Shown: in pieces, positions 1-5,813 of the stretch
How positions within the stretch are numbered: the first letter of the stretch is position 1
How the letters are laid out: every line of letters begins with the position of its first letter
Made by a program: the position numbers and the translations under genes
Notes under the pieces: model-generated
Database searches by the model: none
Told to the model about the DNA's origin: nothing
The model's input: the letters and a program-made list of their open reading frames with translations, nothing else
DNA from: Deltaproteobacteria bacterium
Lineage (GTDB): Bacteria > Desulfobacterota > Desulfobacteria > Desulfobacterales > JAFDCJ01
Length of the DNA: 5,890 nt
Direction: 5' to 3'
NCBI GenBank assembly: GCA_019310665.1
Contig: JAFDDW010000146.1
Location: 1-5,890, forward strand

Positions 1-153
1 GCCATTCTGGGCGGTTCCCGAAAAATAAAAAAGATCAACACGCTGGACGATAAAGAGACCGTCAATGTTATGCTGTTGGAGTTCCCGCTGAATGTTCAGG
101 GTTCGTGACTCAATTTCAGATGCGGGCACTTTAAAGTAATTTTTGGTTTCCAT
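1..153 (-). CDS. M24 family metallopeptidase (Xaa-Pro aminopeptidase/creatinase-like), N-terminal part
   Basis: The minus strand from an ATG at 153-151 is open for 51 codons to the window edge, so only the N-terminus is present. After a short leader it reads as a charged helix (about residues 12-29), then IDGLFIVQRVDLFYFSGTAQNG at residues 30-51 (seen here in pieces: IDGLFIVQ, RVDLFYFSG, TAQNG). This is the usual start of the creatinase N-terminal domain that precedes the pita-bread metal-dependent peptidase domain of M24 enzymes; proteins of this family typically cleave Xaa-Pro bonds in the cytoplasm. The metal ligands lie in the missing part, so activity cannot be judged. An AAGGAA ribosome-binding-like sequence sits 11 bases before the ATG, which supports this start. 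It is divergent from the MATE gene across 333 bp. Family assignment is by recognition of the N-terminal wording only. Confidence 0.8.
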   Translation of the reverse strand, partial: METKNYFKVPASEIESRTLNIQRELQQHNIDGLFIVQRVDLFYFSGTAQNG

Positions 154-269
154 TTTTACAATTATTCCTTAAGATTGTTGCCGGATCGTCACTTTTAACA
201 CTATCGGAAGGTGATTGAAAAGGAAAAATTGAGCACTTTCAGGTGACGGCCCTTATCGTGCCGGAAATC

Positions 270-285
270 GATCAGCAGCCTGATC
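270..285. repeat. Short perfect inverted repeat, possible operator
   Basis: GATCAG at 270-275 and CTGATC at 280-285 are perfect inverted complements separated by CAGC. The site lies between two divergent genes, where a regulator site would be plausible. Six-base arms arise easily by chance, so the operator reading is speculative. Confidence 0.25.
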
Positions 286-353
286 CAGGTACGCTAAAAT
301 CATTATTGTGTTGCGGCTGGTTCCGACAAAAAAAGGTGTCCAACCATCTATTC

Positions 354-380
354 TTGACTTGTTGCCAGTTGCGGGTTAAT
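354..380 (+). promoter_or_regulatory. Possible sigma-70-type promoter of the MATE gene
   Basis: TTGACT (354-359) is a good -35 box. The best -10 match nearby is GTTAAT (375-380) at 15 bases spacing, or TTAATT (376-381) at 16 bases; both are imperfect and the spacing is short. It lies about 105 bases upstream of the MATE start codon. This is pattern matching only. Confidence 0.3.
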
Positions 381-486
381 TGAACCGGGATCGTTTGGCG
401 GGGGCAGGGCCTATTTTCTGCGGCATCCCTTATTTCCACTCAACGAATCAACCAATCAGCGATTTTCGTGATAAGGGAAGCAGAAC

Positions 487-1920
487 ATGCAGTCTCTGAG
501 AAAGCGATGGAACAGCGATGGCGGATACCGGGAAGTGCTCGTCATCGCGATTCCTTTAATTTTGAGCACCGCCACCTGGTCGGTGCAGCACTTTGTGGAT
601 CGGATGTTTCTGACCTGGTATTCGCAGGAGGCCATTGCGGCGGCTATGCCGGCGGGCATGCTCAATTTTACCATCATCAGTATTTTCATGGGTACGGCAG
701 GCTATGTCAGCACCTTTGTGGCCCAATACTATGGTGCCGGGCGCTATCATCGCATCGGCCCGGCCCTCTGGCAAGGGGTATATATATCACTGTTTGGTGG
801 GTTTGTACTGCTGTGCGTCATTCCTCTGGCAGAGCCGGCGTTTAGGCTGATCGGCCACAGTCCTCAGATTCAGAAACACGAGGTCGTCTATTTTCAAATC
901 CTGTGCCTGGGCGGTGGTGCCTACATCGGGTCCTATGCACTTTCCGCATTTTTCAGCGGTCGGGGGAAAACCTGGCCGGTAATGTGGGTAAACGCCGTGA
1001 CTACGGTGATAAATCTTATCCTGGATTACGCCCTGATCTTCGGTCACTGGGGGTTTCCGGAGCTGGGAATCAGAGGCGCTGCCATAGCCACGGTGGTGGC
1101 CGGCGTGTTTTCATTTTTGGCTTTTGCCACCCTGTTGATCACCGGCGGTAACGACCGCGTCTATAACACCCTCAGGGGATGGCGTCTGGAAAGTGCCCTT
1201 TTTGTCCGGCTTTTACGTTTTGGGTTCCCTTCCGGGATGCAGTTTTTTCTGGAAATAGCGGGCTTTACAGGGTTCGTTCTCGTTGTGGGTCGTTTGGGAA
1301 CCGCCAGTCTGGCAGCCACCAATATTGCCTTCAACATCAACACCCTGGCCTTCATGCCCATGATCGGATGCGGCATCGCGATTTCTGTGCTTGTCGGCCA
1401 GTATCTGGGTGCGCAAAAACCTGACGTCGCCCAATCAGCAGTGTATTCCGGGTTTCATCTGACCTTTATTTACATGGCCAGTATGGCGGCAGCTTATGTT
1501 CTGGTGCCGGATGTATTCGTAGCCCCCTTTGCGGCCCAGGCCGACCCCAAGGGATTTTCAGAGATATATGCAAACAGTGTTGTTCTTCTTCGTTTCGTAG
1601 CCATCTACTGTGTATTTGACACCATGAACATTATCTTTTGCTCGGCCATCAAAGGGGCGGGTGATACGCGCTATGTAATGATCATGACCGTCATCCTATC
1701 CGTATTTGTATTAATCATTCCGGTATATCTGGTCGTAGAGGTTCTAGAATACGGCTTGATGGTTGCCTGGGTTTTTGCAACAGTTTACGTCATTCTGCTC
1801 GGAGTAACATTTTATGTCCGTTTTCTGGGAGGCAAATGGAAAGCGATGCGGGTGATCGAGCTGGAACCGCAGGTCCCCAAGATAAGACCGACGAAACTGG
1901 GACGGGTAGCGAAGTTATAG
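487..1920 (+). CDS. MATE family multidrug/cation efflux transporter
   Basis: The 477-residue product is a full-length MATE (multidrug and toxic compound extrusion) protein, an inner-membrane antiporter that expels organic cations or other toxic compounds in exchange for Na+ or H+. It shows about 12 hydrophobic segments in two similar halves. Family landmarks are VQHFVDRMFL (residues 33-42), VAQYYGAGR (78-86), FFSGRGKTWP (155-164) followed by VINLILDYALIFG (174-186) with the typical Asn-Asp spacing (N176, D180), GIRGAAIATV (194-203), and in the second half LLRFGFPSGMQFF (242-254), ISVLVGQYLGA (299-309) and IKGAGDTRYV (388-397). Length is normal for the family. The ATG is chosen because AAGGGAAG (473-480) sits 6 bases upstream. 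The charged C-terminal tail from about 449 is cytoplasmic. It is transcribed alone, divergent from the M24 gene and convergent with the permease remnant. NorM/DinF-like subtype and substrate cannot be told from sequence. Confidence 0.95.
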   Translation: MQSLRKRWNSDGGYREVLVIAIPLILSTATWSVQHFVDRMFLTWYSQEAIAAAMPAGMLNFTIISIFMGTAGYVSTFVAQYYGAGRYHRIGPALWQGVYISLFGGFVLLCVIPLAEPAFRLIGHSPQIQKHEVVYFQILCLGGGAYIGSYALSAFFSGRGKTWPVMWVNAVTTVINLILDYALIFGHWGFPELGIRGAAIATVVAGVFSFLAFATLLITGGNDRVYNTLRGWRLESALFVRLLRFGFPSGMQFFLEIAGFTGFVLVVGRLGTASLAATNIAFNINTLAFMPMIGCGIAISVLVGQYLGAQKPDVAQSAVYSGFHLTFIYMASMAAAYVLVPDVFVAPFAAQADPKGFSEIYANSVVLLRFVAIYCVFDTMNIIFCSAIKGAGDTRYVMIMTVILSVFVLIIPVYLVVEVLEYGLMVAWVFATVYVILLGVTFYVRFLGGKWKAMRVIELEPQVPKIRPTKLGRVAKL

Positions 1921-2111
1921 AAGTGGGACACGAATATGCGAAGTCGGATTAGGGATCACTGTGCCGCTAACCGATACTTATATAGCCCTTCTCTGCATCG
2001 AAAATGAGGCAAATCTGCTTCATCGGGACAAACATTTTGATATGATCGCTCAAAAAACTAAATTAAAGATTTTACAGTAAAAGCGTACTGTTAATTGTGT
2101 TTTCAGCGATT

Positions 2112-2462
2112 TTATTCTTCTTTCGGCTCTTCCGGTAACACCCCGGATGCTTCTGCCTCCCGGGCGGCCGTCTCGGCCTTGGCGGTTGCCTTGGCGGCTT
2201 TGCGGGTCATTTTAGCGGCCTGCTTTTGTGCTTCTGCGGCTTCTTTTTCAGCGACGGCCAGGGTGTCTGAATCTGCGCCGTCAGGATCTGACTTGATGCC
2301 TTCTTTTTGAATATCCTGCTGAAGTTCGGCTTCGGCTTCGGCTTTCACCTTGCGCATTTTTAAACCCTCGCCCTCGACAATCCGTACAGCGGTGGTAAGG
2401 CCACTGCCGCCTTCAATCCAGGATGCAAAGCGCAGCAGCTGAGATCGTCTTGCCGGATTATC
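2112..2462 (-). pseudogene. C-terminal cytoplasmic fragment of the SLC12-like permease (out of frame with the N-terminal part)
   Basis: This frame is open from 2627, but only from about 2462 does it read as protein of the permease family: DNPARRSQLLRFASWIEGG and SGLTTAVRIVEGEG match in layout the motif of the SLC12 cation-chloride cotransporter C-terminal domain (pattern LLxFASxxxxGxGLT). Upstream of 2462 the same bases code for membrane segments in the other frame, so that part is a shadow. After the motif comes MRKVKAEAEAEL (from 2357) and then a long Ala/Glu/Lys tail ending LPEEPKEE and TAA at 2114-2112, probably an alpha-helical or coiled-coil tail. An in-frame ATG at 2357-2355 lies two bases after the stop of the N-terminal frame and has GAGGG seven bases upstream, so an 81-residue tail peptide might still be translated by re-initiation. 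I read this as the decayed 3' part of one gene with 2360-3109. Whether any product is made is unknown. Confidence 0.65.
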
Positions 2463-3109
2463 GGAAAGAAAATCGCAAACAGTACCCAGAAACTCAGAGT
2501 CGTTTGTTGTGAGGACCAGTTTTGGATCAGCAGGTCCGCGTCCCAGCGGATAAAACCGCCGATAAAAAATGAAAGGATGGCGGCAGCCAAAACAACCATG
2601 ACCACATACTGAAATTTTGTGGCCCAATCCGCTCCTATCCAGGCGAAGATAAAAAGAAAAGAAACCGCCAGGGCGGCGATAATTTGGGGCAGGATGCTAA
2701 ATTCGGTCTGAAACATATATGCGACAACTTCGCCGAAGCCAAGGCAATAAAATGCGATGGAAACCGATTGCGCCAGGAAAACCACAATGCCGATGGCCCC
2801 ACCAAACTCATGTCCCAGGGTGCGCGATATCACATAGTAATCACCGCCGCCTTTGACCTTCAAGTTGGTAGCAATGGCCGAAAGGGAGACACTGGTCAAC
2901 ACAGAAATGCCGTTGGCTAACAGCAGGATAATCAATGCCTGCCCGAGGCCGGCATTGCCGACCACGAAACCCAGCCGCAGAAATAAAATGATGCCCAAAA
3001 TGGTTAGAACGCTGGGTGTAAACACCCCGGCAAAGGTTCCCAGGGTGCCTCTGGAATCAAAGGCTCCGGACTTGGTGGGCAGGGTATACCCGGGTGTTTC
3101 ATTTTTCAC
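2360..3109 (-). pseudogene. SLC12-like/amino acid permease, N-terminal transmembrane fragment (truncated by internal deletion and frameshift)
   Basis: The frame starts with GTG (3109-3107) and stops at 2362-2360 after 249 codons. Residues 20-216 are those of an APC-superfamily transporter closest in feel to SLC12 cation-chloride cotransporters and their bacterial relatives: RGTLGTFAGVFTPSVLTILG (20-39) and ILFLRLGFVVGNAGLG (41-56) form the first membrane helix, followed by helices near 57-80, 103-132, 138-160 and 165-187. The sixth begins at 207 with FWVLFAIFFP. In intact relatives this is followed by a conserved Ala-Val-Thr-Gly-Phe-type continuation and six more helices. Here residues 217-249 are nonsense (Cys, Pro and Arg rich) because the frame runs out of register through the C-terminal domain piece. 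The rest of the transport core is absent, so the product should not transport. The start overlaps the RHH gene stop by four bases (GTGA), with AAAGGGA eight bases upstream, indicating translational coupling. Confidence 0.75.
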
Positions 3110-3345
3110 CGGCCATATCCCTTTAAATGTCTTTTGTTATTTGGAAGATCCGAAAGGCCTTCAACAGAGCCAATCAAATCCTTTGCCAGATCGAGACATG
3201 AATGGGGGGTAATTGTTTCACTCGATTTCACAATATGGCCAAGAGCTTCGCGGATTAAGGCAGATTTACTCTCACGCCTCCTTGCCGCAACAGCGGTCAG
3301 TTTTAAGTCCAACTTGTCAGGAATTTTTACGGTCAGTGTTTTCAT
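3106..3345 (-). CDS. Ribbon-helix-helix (CopG/VapB-type) antitoxin-like protein
   Basis: The 79-residue product begins with TLTVKIPDKLDLKL, the DNA-binding beta strand and first helix of a ribbon-helix-helix fold, followed by a basic turn (ARRRESKS, 21-28) and a second helix SALIREALGHIVK (28-40). The C-terminal half, with LDLAKDLIGSVEG (51-63), DLPNN (66-70) and a final KGYGR, resembles the toxin-binding tail of RHH antitoxins that pair with PIN-domain (VapC) ribonucleases. Such antitoxins dimerise, bind their own promoter and neutralise the toxin. In those pairs the toxin start usually overlaps the antitoxin stop. Here a GTGA overlap is present but leads into the permease remnant, and no PIN protein is visible in the window. 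The ATG lies 10 bases after the etfA stop with only a weak GGAT upstream, so it may depend on read-through from etfA. RHH fold is confident; antitoxin role is inferred. Confidence 0.8.
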   Translation of the reverse strand: MKTLTVKIPDKLDLKLTAVAARRRESKSALIREALGHIVKSSETITPHSCLDLAKDLIGSVEGLSDLPNNKRHLKGYGR

Positions 3346-3355
3346 TTTAATCCGA

Positions 3356-4366
3356 CTAATCTGATTTGCTTTGAATTCGTTCTTTTAGAGCTTTGATCAG
3401 GGCGGAACATACTTGATTGGCATCGGCAACAACAGCAACGTCCGCCATCTTCATCATGGTGGCATTGGGGTTTTTATTGACGGCGATGATAAAGTCGGCG
3501 TCGGTAAGGGCGGCTGTGTGCTGAATGGCGCCGCTGATGCCAAAGGAAAAAAGAATCTGGGGTTTGATGTGTTTGCCGGCCTGGCCGATGAGGGTATCGT
3601 CGCCGGCCCAGCCGGCATAAACAATGGGCCGGGTGGCACCCACTTCACCCGATAGCAACTGGGCCAGCTCGAATATTTTTTTAAATTTTGATTTGCTGCC
3701 CATACCGCGTCCACCGCACACCACTACTTTGGCCTCCTCGAGTCTCTGGTCACGCTCAGGCTGACGTTCGTAGGCCACCAACCGCAGGCGATCGGCGGGC
3801 ATTTTTTTAGGCATCTTCAGGCGTACAACTTCTCCGCGTAGATAATCATTGTGCGGAATTTCCTTAAAAGTTCCGGGTCGTACGGTGGCCATTTGAGGAC
3901 GATGATCGGGAGTGATGATTTCGGCAATCAGGTTGCCGCCGAACGAAGGCGCGATCTGCAATAGGTTTCCATCGGCCGTAATTTCCAGCCCGATACAATC
4001 GGCGGTAAGTCCGGTATCAAGACATTTGGCCACCCGGGGGGCAAACTCTTTGCCAAAGGATGTGGCCCCGATTAAAATTATTTCAGGCTGATATTCCCGG
4101 GCAAATTTTTCCATTAAGGCAGTGTATTTTTCGACGCTGTACTGTTTCAGGCTCGGATGTTCAACCACCAGTACTTTGTGAGCGCCGTGGGCAATGTATT
4201 CAGCCATATATTCGTCAGTTTCGTAGCCAAATAGGACGGCACAGACTTCGGCATCCAATTCGGATGCCAGATCATTGGCTTTGGCCAGGAGCTGAAGGGT
4301 TACGCGATTTTGGAAATAATTGCGATAGTCTGCAAAGACCCAGATGGAATTTTTTGGTTGGTTCAT
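3356..4366 (-). CDS. etfA: Electron transfer flavoprotein, alpha subunit
   Basis: This 336-residue protein is the alpha subunit of the cytoplasmic ETF heterodimer, which carries FAD and shuttles electrons between acyl-CoA dehydrogenases and related enzymes and membrane or ferredoxin acceptors. The N-terminal domain starts SIWVFADYRN (7-16) and contains LIGATSFGKEFAPRVAK (98-114) and LDTGLTADCIGLEI (116-129); ATVRPG is at 160-165. The C-terminal FAD-binding domain shows VCGGRGMGS (216-224), GEVGATRPIVYAGW (240-253), IGQAGK (260-265), FGISGAIQH (275-283) and IIAVNKNP (293-300). The family signature usually has Gly three residues after the QH; here position 286 is Ala. No extra ferredoxin domain is present. 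The start is the only one that keeps the complete N-terminal strand, but it has no Shine-Dalgarno sequence and its ATGAACC equals a unit of the adjoining repeat. It lies 364 bp downstream of etfB. Whether the enzyme is bifurcating cannot be decided by eye. Confidence 0.95.
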   Translation of the reverse strand: MNQPKNSIWVFADYRNYFQNRVTLQLLAKANDLASELDAEVCAVLFGYETDEYMAEYIAHGAHKVLVVEHPSLKQYSVEKYTALMEKFAREYQPEIILIGATSFGKEFAPRVAKCLDTGLTADCIGLEITADGNLLQIAPSFGGNLIAEIITPDHRPQMATVRPGTFKEIPHNDYLRGEVVRLKMPKKMPADRLRLVAYERQPERDQRLEEAKVVVCGGRGMGSKSKFKKIFELAQLLSGEVGATRPIVYAGWAGDDTLIGQAGKHIKPQILFSFGISGAIQHTAALTDADFIIAVNKNPNATMMKMADVAVVADANQVCSALIKALKERIQSKSD

Positions 4367-4374
4367 AGTTTTAT

Positions 4375-4421
4375 AGGTTCAAAGGTTCATAGGTTCAAAG
4401 GTTCAGGGTTCAAGGTTAAGG
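4375..4421. repeat. Tandem octamer array (AGGTTCAN units)
   Basis: AGGTTCAA (4375), AGGTTCAT (4383), AGGTTCAA (4391) and AGGTTCAG (4399) follow each other head to tail in an exact 8-base period, then decay into GGTTCAAGGTTAAGG up to 4421. On the minus strand the units read TTGAACCT and end nine bases before the etfA start codon. Confidence 0.85.
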
Positions 4422-4425
4422 AAAC

Positions 4426-4584
4426 AGCGAACCGCAGAACAGCAGAATGTCGGATGTCGAAGGAATGTATTCTGTCTATTTTATAAAAAAGACTGAGCAA
4501 CACGCGGTGCAAGCGCCTGCGCTGCGCGAGCGAAACCATCCTTCGAAATTCTGCGGTTCGATATTCGAAATTCTGCGGTTCGCT
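4426..4584. repeat. Palindromic element with 14-bp perfect arms
   Basis: AGCGAACCGCAGAA at 4426-4439 is the exact inverted complement of TTCTGCGGTTCGCT at 4571-4584. Inside, TCGAAGGAATG (4457-4467) is nearly complementary to CATCCTTCGA (4537-4546), so the arms extend further as an imperfect stem around a core with a small AGCG-CCTG-CGCT hairpin (4512-4523). The right arm is duplicated: the 19-mer TTCGAAATTCTGCGGTTCG occurs at both 4542-4560 and 4564-4582. Confidence 0.75.
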
Positions 4585-4730
4585 TTTCAACTCTGCGAAG
4601 TCTCATATAAGGGTTCAGAGGTTTAAGGTTACCTCCGTGAGCTCTTAACCCATTACCCTGCTTGTGGGGGCGTAGCGCCTTGCGCGAAGACCCAAACCTT
4701 TGAACCGTGAACCCTGAACGGTCACCAACC

Positions 4731-5549
4731 TTACTTCTTCTTCAAATCTTTTCCGATGACGCCGCTGATCTTATCTCCGTATCCGGCCAAAATATCGTCG
4801 ACGACTTTTTTGGCGGTGCCTTTTAAGACAACATTCTTTTTTTCAGCAGTCGGAGAATATACATTGATGATCCTGGTCGGTGATCCACTCCGACCAATTG
4901 TTTTTAAATCCAATCCCAAATCTTTGGCCTTGAAAGTTTTGATTTGCTGATGTTCAAAGGCTTCGTCCAGACTTCCCAGAGTCGGATAGCGGGGCACATA
5001 GGAGCGGGTCGTAATCGTCATCAATCCGGGCATTGCCAGTTCCATAATTTCCAGAAAATTATCAGAAATTCGCTGCATGCGCACCTTGCGGCCTTTAATT
5101 TCGAAGTCTTCAACATAGGCGGCTGCAGGAATATCCAGTTCTTCAGCAAGCTGGGGGCCGACCTGGGAGGTTTCGCTGTCACTGGTGAAGCATCCGCAGA
5201 GGACCAGATCAAAATTCGGGCATTGCCTCTCGATGGTTCGCGCAAGGATATAGGAAGTGGCATAAGTGTCTCCGCCGGCCATGGCCGGATCGGACAGGAG
5301 AATACCGTCATCGGCTCCCATCGCAATAGCCTCATATAGAACTTCTTCAGCCATGGGCGGTCCCATGGTGATGGCCGTGATGTTGCCGCTGTGCCTGCTT
5401 TTTATTTGTAAAGCAGCCTCAAGTGCATGGGCGCAGGCCGGGTTCATCATGCCTTCGGCCAGTTCCCGTTTAAGCGTACCTGTTTTCGGATTCCACGGCA
5501 GTTCCGAGACCATGGGAACTTGTTTTATGCAGACCACCATCTTTAGCAT
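4731..5549 (-). CDS. etfB: Electron transfer flavoprotein, beta subunit
   Basis: This 272-residue protein is the beta subunit of ETF, which with EtfA forms the FAD/nucleotide-binding heterodimer. It opens with MVVCIKQVP (4-12), the standard first strand of the family. It continues with ALEAALQIK (42-50), AIAMGADDGILLSD (74-87), GGDTYATSYILARTIE (92-107), FDLVLCGC (113-120), and the nucleotide-binding segment SDSETSQVGPQLAEELDIP (123-141), then a Lys-rich C-terminus that normally wraps round the alpha subunit. Length is typical. The ATG at 5549 has GGGATAA nine bases upstream and is preferred; the internal ATG at 5540 (codon 4) would give the more canonical short N-terminus but has no well-placed ribosome-binding site. 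It is the first gene of the minus-strand cluster and precedes etfA. Whether the second nucleotide is AMP or a bifurcating FAD is not resolved here. Confidence 0.95.
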   Translation of the reverse strand: MLKMVVCIKQVPMVSELPWNPKTGTLKRELAEGMMNPACAHALEAALQIKSRHSGNITAITMGPPMAEEVLYEAIAMGADDGILLSDPAMAGGDTYATSYILARTIERQCPNFDLVLCGCFTSDSETSQVGPQLAEELDIPAAAYVEDFEIKGRKVRMQRISDNFLEIMELAMPGLMTITTRSYVPRYPTLGSLDEAFEHQQIKTFKAKDLGLDLKTIGRSGSPTRIINVYSPTAEKKNVVLKGTAKKVVDDILAGYGDKISGVIGKDLKKK

Positions 5550-5597
5550 AGTTGGTTATCCCAATGTATCGAATATTTTGAACACCTAGTTGTTTAA

Positions 5598-5813
5598 CTA
5601 AATCCCAAATAACAAGCACCAAATTACAAACAAATCCCAAATTCCAATATCAAATGACCAAAAGGATCGGGAGCAATACTTAGGAATTATTTCAGTTTTA
5701 ATTTGGACATCTATAGAGAATTCCTGTTCTCCTATTTCACAGATATGTTTGAGTTTTTGAATTTAAGTTATCGTGATTTGTTTGCTATTCGTTATTTGTG
5801 ATTTGGAATTTAG
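5598..5813. repeat. AT-rich element with long imperfect terminal inverted repeats
   Basis: CTAAATCCCAAAT at 5598-5610 is matched in inverted orientation by ATTTGGAATTTAG at 5801-5813. The similarity continues inwards for roughly 55-60 bases on each side: the left arm runs through ACAAACAAATCCC and CAATATCAAA, and the right arm, read in reverse complement, through GCAAACAAATCAC and TTAAATTCAAA. The core of about 100 bases carries AGGAATT (5682-5688) and AATTCCT (5719-5725), also inverted. No reading frame of note is present. It has the shape of a small non-autonomous inverted-repeat element or a long hairpin. It sits just upstream of etfB, so the etfB promoter may lie in its left arm or in the 48 bases between it and the gene, where I see no clear -10/-35 pair. 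Confidence 0.6.

Larger units (their letters stand above)
154..486. other. Divergent intergenic region between M24 peptidase and MATE transporter
   Basis: No credible gene is visible in these 333 bases. They hold the ribosome-binding site of the M24 gene at the left end, a short palindrome (270-285), a weak promoter candidate towards the MATE gene (354-380), and the MATE ribosome-binding site at the right end. Promoters for both divergent genes should lie here. A minus-strand frame that enters from within the MATE gene at 456 is out of frame with it and has no family resemblance. Confidence 0.6.
4367..4730. repeat. Composite repeat-rich spacer between etfB and etfA
   Basis: The 364 bases between the two ETF genes are built almost entirely of repeats and carry no credible gene. 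At the etfA side is an array of GGTTCAA-type octamers (4375-4421). In the middle is a palindromic block (4426-4584). At the etfB side the octamer motif returns in opposite orientation (AACCTTTGAACC at 4695-4706, then TGAACCCTGAACG at 4708-4720), with further degenerate copies around 4611-4631 (GGGTTCAG, GGTTTAAGGTT). A GC-rich small hairpin GGCG-TAG-CGCC lies at 4669-4679. A 67-codon minus-strand frame across 4387-4590 consists of translated repeat and is not a gene. The layout suggests a non-coding mobile or amplifying repeat (MITE- or REP-like) that lodged in the etfBA operon. No transposase ends or target duplication were identified. Confidence 0.75.

Noticed and set aside
468..1424. Several other frames on both strands inside the MATE gene
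   Set aside because: All overlap the clearly family-assigned MATE frame and show no recognisable protein features.
2000..2024. Hairpin ATGAGGC-AAATCT-GCTTCAT as terminator of the MATE gene
   Set aside because: The stem is short with a G-U pair, and no run of T follows on the plus strand.
2074..2091. Hairpin ACAGTA-AAAGCG-TACTGT between the convergent genes
   Set aside because: Six weak base pairs with no immediate T-tract on either strand; too weak to call a terminator, though it is the only neat stem near the permease stop.
2465..2627. N-terminal part of the 171-codon minus-strand frame
   Set aside because: These bases code for permease helices four to six in another frame; the Cys/His/Arg-rich translation here is a shadow. 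Only the part after about 2462 resembles a protein.
4375..4421. CRISPR-like array
   Set aside because: The units are 8 bases long and directly tandem with no spacers.
4387..4590. 67-codon minus-strand frame between etfB and etfA
   Set aside because: It is the translation of the tandem and palindromic repeats, has no ribosome-binding site or protein family features, and its end reads as repeated Asn-Pro-Glu-Pro-Leu-type wording from the octamers.
4944..5339. 131-codon plus-strand frame opposite etfB
   Set aside because: It is antisense to the well-conserved etfB frame, with no family resemblance or ribosome-binding site.
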